NCBI GenBank assembly: GCA_036227345.1
Contig: CP109468.1
Span: forward strand, 5,270,001-5,334,000
DNA length: 64,000 nt
Direction of reading: 5' to 3'
Origin: Streptomyces sp. NBC_01463
Lineage (GTDB): Bacteria; Actinomycetota; Actinomycetes; Streptomycetales; Streptomycetaceae
The translations under genes were made by a program, and so were the position numbers. This document shows positions 53,524 through 61,437 of the stretch, piece by piece. Within the stretch, counting starts at the first letter, position 1, and each line of letters begins with the position of its first letter. The notes under the pieces are model-generated. The model was not told the origin of the DNA. It searched no databases and saw nothing but the letters and a program-made list of their open reading frames with translations.

Positions 53524-54825
53524 ATGACCGCAACGGGGGCAGACCGGGAAGCGGCGGGACCGACCACCCGCGGCTACTGGTGGTGGGAACGGCGACGGAG
53601 TGTCGCACTGGATGTGGGACTGGCGCTGGTATCGGCGCTGGAGTGTGCGTTGGAAGGGGTGGATTTCGCGGGGGACACCGGGCTGCCGGTGCCGCTGGGG
53701 GTGGTGTTCGGGCTGTTCGCCGGTTCCGTGCTGCTGGTGCGCCGGAAGTGGCCGATCGCCGTGGTGCTGGTGTCGATCGCGACGACGCCGGCCGAGATGG
53801 GCTTCCTGATGGGCCTGGTCGGTCTGTACACGCTGGCCGCGTCCGAGGTGCCGCGCCGGATCACCGCCGTACTGATGAGCATGTCGCTGGTGGGGACGTT
53901 CATCGTCACCTACGTACGGCTGCGGCAGGGGGTCAACGCCAACGCGGACTTCGGTCCCGGCGACTGGTACGTGCCGATGCTGTCCCTCTTCATGGCGGTC
54001 GGGCTCACCGCGCCGCCGGTGCTGTTCGGCCTGTACATAGGGGCCAGACGCCGGCTGATGGAGAGCCTGCGGGAGCGGGCGGACTCGCTGGAGCGGGAGC
54101 TGTCGCTGCTCGCGGACCGGGCCGAGGAGCGGGCCGAGTGGGCGCGTACGGAGGAGCGGACCCGGATCGCGCGGGAGATGCACGACGTGGTGGCGCACCG
54201 GGTGAGCCTGATGGTGGTCCACGCGGCGGCGCTGCAGGCGGTGGCGCCGAAGGATCCGGCGAAGGCGGTGCGCAATGCCGCGCTGGTCGGGGACATGGGG
54301 CGGCAGGCGCTGACGGAGCTGCGCGAGATGCTCGGTGTGCTGCGCACCGGGGAGCCGATGGTGGCCCGGGTGACGAAGGTGCCGCTGGCCTCGGTGGGCC
54401 GGGTGGCCCCGGTCCAGCCGGAGGACGGGCCGCGGCTGGACGAGATGGAGACGCTCGTGGGGGAGTCGCGGGCGGCGGGGATGACGGTGGAGCTTTCGGT
54501 GGAGGGCGAGGCGCGTCCGTATGCGCCGGAGGTCGAGCAGACCGCCTACCGGGTGGTGCAGGAGGCCCTGACGAACGTGCACAAGCACGCGGCGGGCGCG
54601 AAGACGTGGGTGCGTCTCGCGCACCGGGGCTCCGAGGTCGCGATGCAGGTGGAGAACGGTCCTTCGGACGCGGGGACGGCCGATGCCGGGCTGCCCAGCG
54701 GGGGCAACGGGCTGATCGGCATGCGGGAGCGGGTGCTCGGTCTGGGGGGTGTCTTCGTGTCGGGTCCGACCGACGCGGGCGGTTTCCGGGTGTCGGCGGT
54801 GCTGCCCGACGTCGGTGCGGCGTAG
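53524..54825 (+). CDS. Sensor histidine kinase, NarL-partner (HisKA_3) type
   Basis: 433 residues. About four to five transmembrane helices fill residues 25-175, then a coiled-coil and the dimerisation domain with phospho-His in TRIAREMHDVVAHRVSLMVVHA, and an HATPase domain with the N box QEALTNVHKHA and G box GGNGLIGMRERV. No extracytoplasmic loop is large enough for a sensor domain, so it may sense membrane state. No response-regulator gene is adjacent (an orphan kinase). The mRNA is probably leaderless. Confidence 0.92.
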   Translation: MTATGADREAAGPTTRGYWWWERRRSVALDVGLALVSALECALEGVDFAGDTGLPVPLGVVFGLFAGSVLLVRRKWPIAVVLVSIATTPAEMGFLMGLVGLYTLAASEVPRRITAVLMSMSLVGTFIVTYVRLRQGVNANADFGPGDWYVPMLSLFMAVGLTAPPVLFGLYIGARRRLMESLRERADSLERELSLLADRAEERAEWARTEERTRIAREMHDVVAHRVSLMVVHAAALQAVAPKDPAKAVRNAALVGDMGRQALTELREMLGVLRTGEPMVARVTKVPLASVGRVAPVQPEDGPRLDEMETLVGESRAAGMTVELSVEGEARPYAPEVEQTAYRVVQEALTNVHKHAAGAKTWVRLAHRGSEVAMQVENGPSDAGTADAGLPSGGNGLIGMRERVLGLGGVFVSGPTDAGGFRVSAVLPDVGAA

Positions 54826-54843
54826 TAGGGAGTGACGGGCCTG

Positions 54844-54876
54844 GGCCGGGCCCCGGCGCGGCGTTGGGGCCCGGCC
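54844..54876. terminator. 11-bp stem-loop between the kinase and SUKH-3 genes
   Basis: GGCCGGGCCCC (54844-54854) pairs with GGGGCCCGGCC (54866-54876). It lies between convergent stops and can act in both directions. Confidence 0.7.
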
Positions 54877-54920
54877 GGTCCCGGAGTCCTGGCGCCTCGA
54901 TGTCCCAGCGCCTCGACGTC

Positions 54921-55454
54921 TCAGCCCGAGACCAGGCGTTCCGGCTGGACGCCGGTGACGAGGGTGGCGAGGGCGCTGTCGATGTCCGGGCCGAGGTACC
55001 AGTCGCCGGTGTGGTCGACGCTGTAGACGCGTCCTTCGGTGTCGATGGCGAGCACCGCCTGTCCGTCGCCCTCCTCGCCGAGGGGGGCGACTTCGGTTTC
55101 CAGGGCGCGGCCCAGGTCGCCGAGGGTGCGGGCGAGGTGGAGGCCGCTGAGGGGGTCGATGCGGACCGCCGCCGGTGCGATCTGCCGGCCGGGTGCGGTG
55201 GCGGTGATGTGGAGGCCGCCGAATTCGGCCCAGGCCTCGACGGCCGCGGGGAAGACGGCGTGCTGGTGTCCGGCGGGGGAGGCGTGCGAGCGCAGGGCGT
55301 CGGCCCATTCCTCGGCCTGGCGGATGTCCCAGCGTCCGGGCTGCCAGCCGGCGGTGCGCAGGGCGGCGTCGACGGCGACGGGGAAGCGGGTGGTGGCGTG
55401 GCGGTCCCGGTCGGCCGGGCCCGCCTGTCCGGGTAGGTCGGTGCGGTCGTGCAT
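54921..55454 (-). CDS. SUKH-3 family (immunity-type) protein
   Basis: 177 residues of the SUKH-3 superfamily: RFPVAVDAALRTAGWQPGR, then EAWAEFGGLHI (71-83), RIDPLSG, a PLGEEGDGQAVLAIDTEGRVYSVDHTGDWYLGPDID stretch recognised from the LAIDTEGRVY and DWYLG core words, and a final LATLVTG. SUKH proteins are best known as immunity proteins against polymorphic toxins. There is no signal peptide. It starts 8 bases after the stop of the YwqJ-type deaminase gene on the same strand, the usual toxin-then-immunity order. Whether it neutralises that deaminase is inference. Confidence 0.85.
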   Translation of the reverse strand: MHDRTDLPGQAGPADRDRHATTRFPVAVDAALRTAGWQPGRWDIRQAEEWADALRSHASPAGHQHAVFPAAVEAWAEFGGLHITATAPGRQIAPAAVRIDPLSGLHLARTLGDLGRALETEVAPLGEEGDGQAVLAIDTEGRVYSVDHTGDWYLGPDIDSALATLVTGVQPERLVSG

Positions 55455-55462
55455 GGGGGCGG

Positions 55463-55996
55463 TCAGCCCTTCTCGGCGGTGGTGGTCGTTCCGCCCGTGG
55501 TGAGGTCGACGGGACGTACGCCGAAGTGGGCGAGCATGACGGAGCAGGAGCGGCAGGGTGCCGCGTAGCTGCCGTGCAGCGGGTCGCCGTCCTCGCGGAT
55601 GCGGCGTGCGGTGAGGCGGGCGTGCTTGAGGGCCCGCCGGGCCTCGCCGTTGGTGAGGGGCTTGCGCTGGGCCCGCTTGGACCGGCCGGATTCGGCGGCG
55701 GTGAGGTGGCGGGAGAGCAGTATGGCTTCGGGGCAGCGGCCGGTGAAGCGTTCGCGCTGACCGCTGGGGAGGGTGTCGAGGAAGTCCTGGACGAGGTGGT
55801 GCAGGACGGGCGGCTGGTCGCCCTTGCCGGCGGTGCAGGTGAGCGTTTCGCCGCGTACGGACAGCGCCGCGGCCACCGCGGGCAGGATGCCGTCGCGGCG
55901 GTGGGTCAGCCGGGGGGTGTGGCCGGCTTCGGTGCTGCTCCAGCTGAGTCGTGGGTCCCCGGTGGTGACGGTCTGTGCAGAGTGTGCGGTGTGCAT
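55463..55996 (-). CDS. YwqJ-type nucleic-acid deaminase-fold protein
   Basis: 177 residues. The deaminase zinc motifs are intact: C88-x-E90 in GRCPEAILLSRHL (C replacing the usual His) and P-C148-x-x-C151 in APCRSCSVMLAHFGV. This matches the YwqJ family, deaminases used as toxin domains in polymorphic toxin systems. The protein has no leader, LXG or Rhs segment, so it is a free-standing cytoplasmic deaminase. The ATG at 55996 has GGGAGG about 11 bases before it; ATG 56044 is an alternative. The gene precedes SUKH-3 by 8 bp and is divergent from the nuclease/SUKH-1 gene. Confidence 0.8.
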   Translation of the reverse strand: MHTAHSAQTVTTGDPRLSWSSTEAGHTPRLTHRRDGILPAVAAALSVRGETLTCTAGKGDQPPVLHHLVQDFLDTLPSGQRERFTGRCPEAILLSRHLTAAESGRSKRAQRKPLTNGEARRALKHARLTARRIREDGDPLHGSYAAPCRSCSVMLAHFGVRPVDLTTGGTTTTAEKG

Positions 55997-56300
55997 GGTG
56001 CTGTGTCCCTCCCGTGCCCGCAGCGGCTGCTGCCGAATGTGCACGCCCCCGTGTATGCGGGTGACAGCCTGCCAAATGTGTCGGGTCCTGTGAAAGCTGG
56101 GTCGGTGAAACGTGTCTGCGTGTCGCGCGACAGTGGCCCTGTTGTCGCTCGTCCGTCACTCCGTTGTGACGGTTGGTGACGGTTGTGGCTGTGGGGGCCA
56201 GCGGCGGGACCCGTTCCGGGGTCACCGCATAGGCTGTGCCTGGACCGCCCCCTTGGGCAGGTCGGTCCTCATCAGCCAGACGCAGCAGGGGGCAACCGCC
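55997..56300. other. Divergent promoter region of the SUKH locus
   Basis: 304 bases without a gene between the deaminase and the nuclease/SUKH-1 starts. It is less GC-rich than its surroundings and contains the tandem repeat at 56166-56185. Confidence 0.5.
56166..56185. repeat. Tandem 10-bp direct repeat in the SUKH promoter region
   Basis: GTGACGGTTG occurs twice in direct succession, one helical turn each. Such spacing suits a regulator binding on one face of the DNA. Confidence 0.5.
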
Positions 56301-57278
56301 ATGACGACAGGTCGGCTCGGGCAGCAAGCCGCGCCACCGAACGCGGCCTACGCCGGGCAGCTCGTGCACTTCCCGGATCCGGTCCGGGCGTCCCGCCACC
56401 CCAGAGGTGTGCGTATGGACGGGAACGGCTGTCCGGAGTTCGCGCCGTACGCGCGCGCCGCCGCCGAGATCGCCGAGCCTCCGCAGGGCTTCGGTGTGGA
56501 CGAGCTGCGGCTCACGGACTACGTGTCGGCGAACGCGGCGCTGGCGGCCAGTGGCCACGAGCTGTGGGACACGATTCCGGCGGTGGCCACCCCGCACGGC
56601 TGGACGTGGCACCACGTGCCGGGCGGCCGGCGGATGGAGCTGGTCCCGGTCGAGGTGAAGGCGCTGCTGCGGCATCACGGTGGTCTGGCGACGACCGCGG
56701 TGGACCAGGACAAGCGGGGTACGCGTCCGCTGCAGGAGACCCGGCCCGCGCACTTCCGGCTGCCGAAGGGCGCCGTGTCGGTGAGCGAGCAGCAGATCCA
56801 GGGGGTCGAGGAGGATCTCGGCTACCGGCTGCCCGGTGCGTACCGTGCGTTCCTGAAGGCGGCGGGCGGTTCGGCCCCGGTGGGTGCGGCGCTCGACGCG
56901 GAGCTGGGGCTGCTGGTCGACCAGCCGTTCTTCACGGTGCGTGAAGAGGCCGCGGTCAATGACCTGGTGTACGTCAACAAGTGCTTGCGGGACCATCTGA
57001 CCAAGGACTACCTGGGGGTCGGTTTCGTCCAGGGCGGCATTCTCGCGATGAAGGTCCGGGGCGAGGGCATCGGTTCGGTGTGGTTCTGCGCGTACGACGA
57101 CGCGCGTGACCGGGACGGCTGGAGTGTCCAGGAGCGCGTGGAGCGGCTGCTGCTGCCGTGCGGTGCGGACTTCGACGCGTTCCTGCAGCGTCTTGCGGGC
57201 AATCCGCCGGAGCTGGAGACGGTGGCGAACCTGATGGTGGACGGTGGCTTCGCGCGTGCCGTCCCGGTGGAGGGGTGA
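56301..57278 (+). CDS. WHH-type HNH/EndoVII nuclease-like domain fused to SMI1/KNR4 (SUKH-1) domain
   Basis: 325 residues. The N-terminal half (about 40-130) looks like the WHH clade of HNH/EndoVII nucleases: DYVSANAALA, then PHGWTWHHVPGGRRMELVPVEV (W103-H104-H105) and HHGG at 125-128. In typical members the segment before HTGG carries a further His (LVP..(I/V)H); here it is Lys120, so activity may be altered. The C-terminal half (157-325) is SMI1/KNR4: VEEDLGYRLPGAYRAFLKAAGGSAP and a LVYVNKCLRD...VGFVQGGILAMKVRG core. Toxin-like and immunity-like domains are in one chain. AGGGGG precedes the ATG. Confidence 0.78.
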   Translation: MTTGRLGQQAAPPNAAYAGQLVHFPDPVRASRHPRGVRMDGNGCPEFAPYARAAAEIAEPPQGFGVDELRLTDYVSANAALAASGHELWDTIPAVATPHGWTWHHVPGGRRMELVPVEVKALLRHHGGLATTAVDQDKRGTRPLQETRPAHFRLPKGAVSVSEQQIQGVEEDLGYRLPGAYRAFLKAAGGSAPVGAALDAELGLLVDQPFFTVREEAAVNDLVYVNKCLRDHLTKDYLGVGFVQGGILAMKVRGEGIGSVWFCAYDDARDRDGWSVQERVERLLLPCGADFDAFLQRLAGNPPELETVANLMVDGGFARAVPVEG

Positions 57279-57283
57279 GCGCG

Positions 57284-59680
57284 ATGGTGACCTTTGCGCA
57301 GGCGCAGGAGCGTGCGGACGAGTGGGTCAACGGTGACGTTCCGGCGTACCAGCACCGGGAGGTGCGGGTGCGTGAGTTCGAGCTGGGTTTCGTGGTGTGG
57401 GCCGAGGACCGTGCCGAGGGCCCGGTGTCGGACGGTGGCCGGCAGCGGCTGGTGATCGCCCGGGACAGCGGCGAGGCGACGTTGTGGCCGGGGCTGCCGG
57501 TGGGTGAGGTGATACGGCGGTACGAGGAGGAGTACGGGGCTCCTGACGGGGCGCCGTCCGCTCCGGAGCCGCCGCAGCGCATCGATCTGAATCAGACGTC
57601 GTTCCTGTTGAGCCCGCCGGAGTGGCTCCAGGAGGCGGCGGACAAGCTCGGTATTCCGGACCGGCGTGCGGAGGGGGCCGGGCAGACGCCTCCGCCGGCC
57701 GCTCCCGTACCGCCGGCCCCGCCCGCCGGGTACGAGCCGACGTCCCGTGCGGCGGTTCCGGCGTCCGCGCCGCAGCCGCCCGTCGGGGCCACGCCGTGGG
57801 CGGGCACCGACACCAACGCGGGTTCCGACGAGGGTGAGGTGGGGCTGCCGGCGACGGTGTTCGCGCCGCCGCTCTCGGGTGCGGACGACGAGGGCGAGCC
57901 GCCGCGCGTGGTCGCGGCGGACGCTCCGACCGCGCTGATGTCCGGGGGCAGCCAGCTGCCCGCGACGGCGATCGCGCCGGGGCTGCGCCCGCAGGGTCAC
58001 GCGGCGCCGTCCGCGCCGTCCGCGCCGGCGCCGGTCCCGGGGCCGAACGGCCCTCCGCAGCACAGCACCGGTGGCCGTGGGTCGGGTGACATCTCGGACG
58101 AGGCGACCAGCAAGGCGGTCGTGCCGCCGCGTGGTGCGCGCGGTGGCGGTTCGACGACCCCGCCGCCGCCGGGTGCTCCCGGTACGCCGGGTGCCCGGCC
58201 GGGTGCGCCGCTGCCGCCGCCGTCGGGTCCGGGTGCGCCCGGTGCTCCGGCGGGCGGCTATGTGCCGACGCAGCTGGTGTCGCAGCTGGGCCCGCCCGGG
58301 GCCCCGCAGCCGCCCGGTGCGCCGACGCCTCCGCCCGGTGGCGATGTGCACCATGCGGCGACGATGTTCGCCGACTCGGGCTCGATCGGGCCGGTGGCCC
58401 CGCAGCCGCCCGGTCCGCCCGGGGTTCCCGGAGCTCCGCAGCCGCCCGGTCCGCCCGGGGCCCCGGGTGCGCCGCAGCCGCCCCCGCCGCCCGGTTCGAC
58501 GCCGCCTCCCGGTCCGCCCGGCGGTGGTGTGCACCATGCGGCGACGATGCTCGCGGGTCCCGCTCAGTCCGGCCCCTCGGCTCCGCAGCCGCCCGGGCCG
58601 CCGGGTCCGCCCGGTGCGCCGATGGGCGGTCGGCCCGGTCCGGTGCCGCCGCCCGGCCACACCCCGCCGCCCGCGGCGTACGGGTATCCGCAGGCTCCGG
58701 CCGGTCAGCCGACCGTCGGTCCCGGGTACCAGGCGGTGCTGCGCTACCGCGCGCCGGACGGCAGTGAGCAGCAGCTGATCCGCCGCTCGGCGCCCGGTAC
58801 CCCGCACCCCGAGTGGCAGATGCTGCACGAGCTGCGGGCGATGAACGTGCCGCCGCAGCAGGTCATCGAGCTGCACACGGAGCTGGAGTCGTGCGAGCTG
58901 CCGGGTGGTTACTGTGCCCGGATGATCCGGGAGACCTGGCCGCAGGTGCGGATCACGAGTGTCGCTCCGTACGGCACCGATCACGCGAGCCGGCAGCAGG
59001 GCATGCAGCATCTGCTGACGCATCAGGGCGAGCTGCACCAGGTCGCGGACGGTCCTGCGCGGCCGGCGCCGGTGCGTGCCCCGCTGCCGCAGATGCCGCC
59101 GGCGATGGCGGTGCCGCCGGAGGTGCTGGCCGAGGAGATGCTGCAGACCTTCGGGCCGCAGGGCGTGTTGCGCTTCGACCAGCGTGCCGTGTCCCGGCAG
59201 GGTGTGCCGGAGATCGTGGCGCGGACGCTGGTGTGGGCGGGTCTGCCCGCCGACTTCGGGCCGTTCTTCTGGGCGCAGCCGGGTCAGCCGGTGGTGCCGA
59301 CGCTGGCGGAGCTGGCCGCGCAGCGCCAGGTGCAGCCGGCTTCCGACGCGGGGTCGTACCTCGTGATGGGCTCCGACTTCGGCCGGGCGATCTGTGTGCA
59401 GTACGGGACGGCGCACATCGTGGCCGTGCCGGTGGAGGCGGGTCCGGGCGGGCAGCCGGTGCCGCCGCAGTTCGTGAACACGGGGCTGCCGGAGTTCACC
59501 CGGTCGATGGCGCTGCTGGGCCGGATGTGGCGGCTGCGGTTCGGGCTGAATCCTGAGCAGGCGGGCCGTTGGACGGTCGACTTCCAGGCGCAGTTGGTGG
59601 CGCTGGACCCGGCGGCGCTGGCGTCGCCGGAGAGCTGGTGGTCGGTGCTGCTGGAGCAGATGTGGGACGGGCTGATCTGA
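57284..59680 (+). CDS. Imm35-like / deaminase-like / SUKH-4 fusion protein with long proline-rich linker
   Basis: 798 residues. Order: an Imm35/YrhB-like domain (1-85, TFAQAQERADEW and ELGFVVWAEDR); a short helical segment (105-122); a Pro/Gly linker (about 130-470) with repeated VHHAATMFAD/VHHAATMLAG units; a deaminase-like domain (480-600) with H531-x-E533 in ELHTELESC and C537-x6-C544 (CELPGGYC); and a C-terminal SUKH-4 domain (about 620-798) with LVMGSDFGRAICVQYGTAHIVAVP and FVNTGLPEFTRSMALLGRMW. No signal peptide. GGAGGGG lies eight bases before the ATG and five bases separate it from the previous stop, so it is an operon with the nuclease/SUKH-1 gene. Confidence 0.78.
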   Translation: MVTFAQAQERADEWVNGDVPAYQHREVRVREFELGFVVWAEDRAEGPVSDGGRQRLVIARDSGEATLWPGLPVGEVIRRYEEEYGAPDGAPSAPEPPQRIDLNQTSFLLSPPEWLQEAADKLGIPDRRAEGAGQTPPPAAPVPPAPPAGYEPTSRAAVPASAPQPPVGATPWAGTDTNAGSDEGEVGLPATVFAPPLSGADDEGEPPRVVAADAPTALMSGGSQLPATAIAPGLRPQGHAAPSAPSAPAPVPGPNGPPQHSTGGRGSGDISDEATSKAVVPPRGARGGGSTTPPPPGAPGTPGARPGAPLPPPSGPGAPGAPAGGYVPTQLVSQLGPPGAPQPPGAPTPPPGGDVHHAATMFADSGSIGPVAPQPPGPPGVPGAPQPPGPPGAPGAPQPPPPPGSTPPPGPPGGGVHHAATMLAGPAQSGPSAPQPPGPPGPPGAPMGGRPGPVPPPGHTPPPAAYGYPQAPAGQPTVGPGYQAVLRYRAPDGSEQQLIRRSAPGTPHPEWQMLHELRAMNVPPQQVIELHTELESCELPGGYCARMIRETWPQVRITSVAPYGTDHASRQQGMQHLLTHQGELHQVADGPARPAPVRAPLPQMPPAMAVPPEVLAEEMLQTFGPQGVLRFDQRAVSRQGVPEIVARTLVWAGLPADFGPFFWAQPGQPVVPTLAELAAQRQVQPASDAGSYLVMGSDFGRAICVQYGTAHIVAVPVEAGPGGQPVPPQFVNTGLPEFTRSMALLGRMWRLRFGLNPEQAGRWTVDFQAQLVALDPAALASPESWWSVLLEQMWDGLI

Positions 59681-59706
59681 CCTTCCGGTCGGGCGCGGTA
59701 CTCCGG

Positions 59707-59747
59707 GGCGTGGCGCTCCTTCCCTGTGGGGGAAGGGGCGCCACGCC
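59707..59747. terminator. 18-bp stem-loop after the SUKH-4 fusion gene
   Basis: Arms 59707-59724 and 59730-59747 pair with one G-T wobble around a 5-base loop, 26 bases after the stop, followed by a short T-containing stretch. Confidence 0.78.
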
Positions 59748-59874
59748 TCTTGTGCGGTCTGTGATGCCGGTCGCTTCCGTCCTGAAAGCAGCGAATCGAT
59801 TCAGACTTCTTGGCCAATTGCCGCATCCTTGACGTAATGCTCGTTGGTCGGAGAGTCGGAAAGAGGCGTCAAGG

Positions 59875-60768
59875 ATGAGTTCTGCACCGGTGTCCGCGCA
59901 CGGCTTCGTCGGTGTGCGCGGCCGTGGTTACCGCCCGGAGCAGGTGGACCGCACGGTGGCCGCGCTGTCGGCGGAGCGGGACGGGGCCATCGAGCAGGTG
60001 GCGCGGCTGACGGAGCTGGCGGAGCGGCTGGTGGCCGAGTCGGCCCGGCTGGACGAGGCCGTCGCCGCGCTGGCGCCGCAGGACTACGCGTCGTTGGGGG
60101 AGCGGGCGCAGCAGATCCTGGCGCTCGCCGAGGGCGAGTCGGAGACCGTCCGGTCCGCGGCCCAGGACGAGTCGCAGGCGCTGCGGGACGAGGTGGACGC
60201 GGCGGCGCGGGCGCTGCGGGAGTCCGCCCGGACGGACGCGGAGGCGATGCGTTCGGCCGCCGAGGAACATGCCGCGCGGGTGCTGGCCGAGGCCGAGGGT
60301 GCGGCCGGTGAGGAGCTGGCGGCGGCCCGGCTGGAGGCGGCGCAGGCGCGCGAGGACGCGGAGGCCGCGATGGCGGCGACCCGGAGCCGTACCGCGAGTG
60401 TGCTGGCCCATCAGGAGCAGGAGCACAGCGAGCGCTGGAAGGGTGCCGGGCAGGAGCTGGCGGACGCCGATGCGGCGCAGTCGGCGGAGCACGCGGAGCT
60501 GACCGGGCGGGCGGAGGCCGGGCTGGCGGCCGCGCGGCGCGCGCTGGCGGAGGCGGAGGAGGCCGCGCGGCACCGGCAGGAGGACGCCGAGGCGCGGGGC
60601 GGGGAGCTGATCGCCGAGGCCCGGGTGCGCGAGGAGCGTGTGGTGCGGGAGACGGAGCGGATCCTGCGGGAGCACGAGGAGGGCCGCGAGGACGTGCAGG
60701 CGCACATGGCGCACGTACGCCATTCCCTCGCGGCGCTCACCGGGCGGGTGGCCCCGGCGGAGGACTAG
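59875..60768 (+). CDS. Coiled-coil (DivIVA/FilP-like, 'cellulose-binding') protein
   Basis: 297 residues. An N-terminal GFVGVRGRGYRPEQVDRTVAAL resembles the membrane-targeting start of DivIVA-like proteins, followed by about 240 residues of almost unbroken heptad-like, Ala/Glu/Arg-rich coiled coil and the end HVRHSLAALTGRV. In Streptomyces such proteins (often annotated cellulose-binding protein) relate to the Scy/FilP polarity scaffold. No enzyme motif is present. AGAGG stands before the ATG at 59875; the promoter region is AT-rich for this genome. Confidence 0.83.
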   Translation: MSSAPVSAHGFVGVRGRGYRPEQVDRTVAALSAERDGAIEQVARLTELAERLVAESARLDEAVAALAPQDYASLGERAQQILALAEGESETVRSAAQDESQALRDEVDAAARALRESARTDAEAMRSAAEEHAARVLAEAEGAAGEELAAARLEAAQAREDAEAAMAATRSRTASVLAHQEQEHSERWKGAGQELADADAAQSAEHAELTGRAEAGLAAARRALAEAEEAARHRQEDAEARGGELIAEARVREERVVRETERILREHEEGREDVQAHMAHVRHSLAALTGRVAPAED

Positions 60769-60808
60769 GACCGGTCCGGCGCCCTGCCGCCGGCGTCCGT
60801 GCCGGGTG

Positions 60809-61264
60809 TCAGGGGCGGGGCCAGGGGCGCTTGGAGAGTTCCTCGATGCTGCTGTTGAAGCGTTTGAGGTAGCCGGCGAAGGCGGCGATGTCGTCGTCCG
60901 GCCAGTCGTGCATGACCTGGTCCAGTGACCGCACGACGCGTTCGCGTTCCGCGTCGAGGAGCCCCGCGCCCTGTTCGGTGATGCGGAACTTGCGTGCCAT
61001 GCCGCCGTCGGGGTCGGCGATGCGCTGGGCGAGTCCGGCGCGGGTCACGGCGGCGGTCTGGCGGTTGAGGGTGGAGGCGTCGAGGCCGAAGGCGTCGCTC
61101 AGTTCGCCGTTGGACATGGGGCCCTGCACGCGGAGGCGGCTCAGCAGGATGTAGGCGCTGCGGTCCAGGAGTGCGTACTTGTGGCGTCCGCCCCGGTGGT
61201 CGGCGAGGCTGTGGCGCCCGAGCAGCATCTGCTCGTACTCCACTTCTTCCGTGGGCCTGGCCAT
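60809..61264 (-). CDS. MarR family transcriptional regulator
   Basis: 151 residues. Winged helix: RSAYILLSRLRVQGPMSNGELSDAFGLDASTLNRQTAAVTRAGL (recognised by ELSDAFGLDASTLNRQ as the HTH) and the wing DPDGGMARKFRITEQGAGLL. AGGAGG precedes the ATG. It is divergent from an MFS exporter gene, the usual arrangement of a MarR repressor controlling a drug pump; an inverted repeat lies between them. Confidence 0.9.
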   Translation of the reverse strand: MARPTEEVEYEQMLLGRHSLADHRGGRHKYALLDRSAYILLSRLRVQGPMSNGELSDAFGLDASTLNRQTAAVTRAGLAQRIADPDGGMARKFRITEQGAGLLDAERERVVRSLDQVMHDWPDDDIAAFAGYLKRFNSSIEELSKRPWPRP

Positions 61265-61339
61265 GTCTGCGGCCTCCTGCTCCCGCGCCGGGGTCGGTCG
61301 CGCATCGGTTTCTGAAACGGCGGCTCATGCTCTCATGCA

Positions 61340-61356
61340 ATGTGCACGGGACACAT
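61340..61356. promoter_or_regulatory. Candidate MarR operator between marR-like and MFS genes
   Basis: ATGTG-N7-CACAT (61340-61356) with a further GACACAT at 61366-61372, in an unusually AT-rich 70-bp stretch (about 61320-61390) that also holds TACGAT (61382-61387), a plausible -10 for the MFS gene. Likely site of repression by the divergent MarR. Confidence 0.4.
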
Positions 61357-61437
61357 GGTATGCATGACACATTCGACATGTACGATGCACGTCGCTGTCC
61401 CGGTGGACGGGACCACGACCCCAAGGAGTTCCTCCTC

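Noticed and set aside
58100..58700. Collagen-like domain in the SUKH-4 fusion
   Set aside because: The region has many PPGPPG-like steps but no sustained Gly-X-Y register; it is better called a proline/glycine-rich linker.
57008..59416. An 802-codon Arg/His-rich minus-strand frame opposite the SUKH-4 fusion
   Set aside because: It mirrors the proline-rich linker and looks like no real protein.
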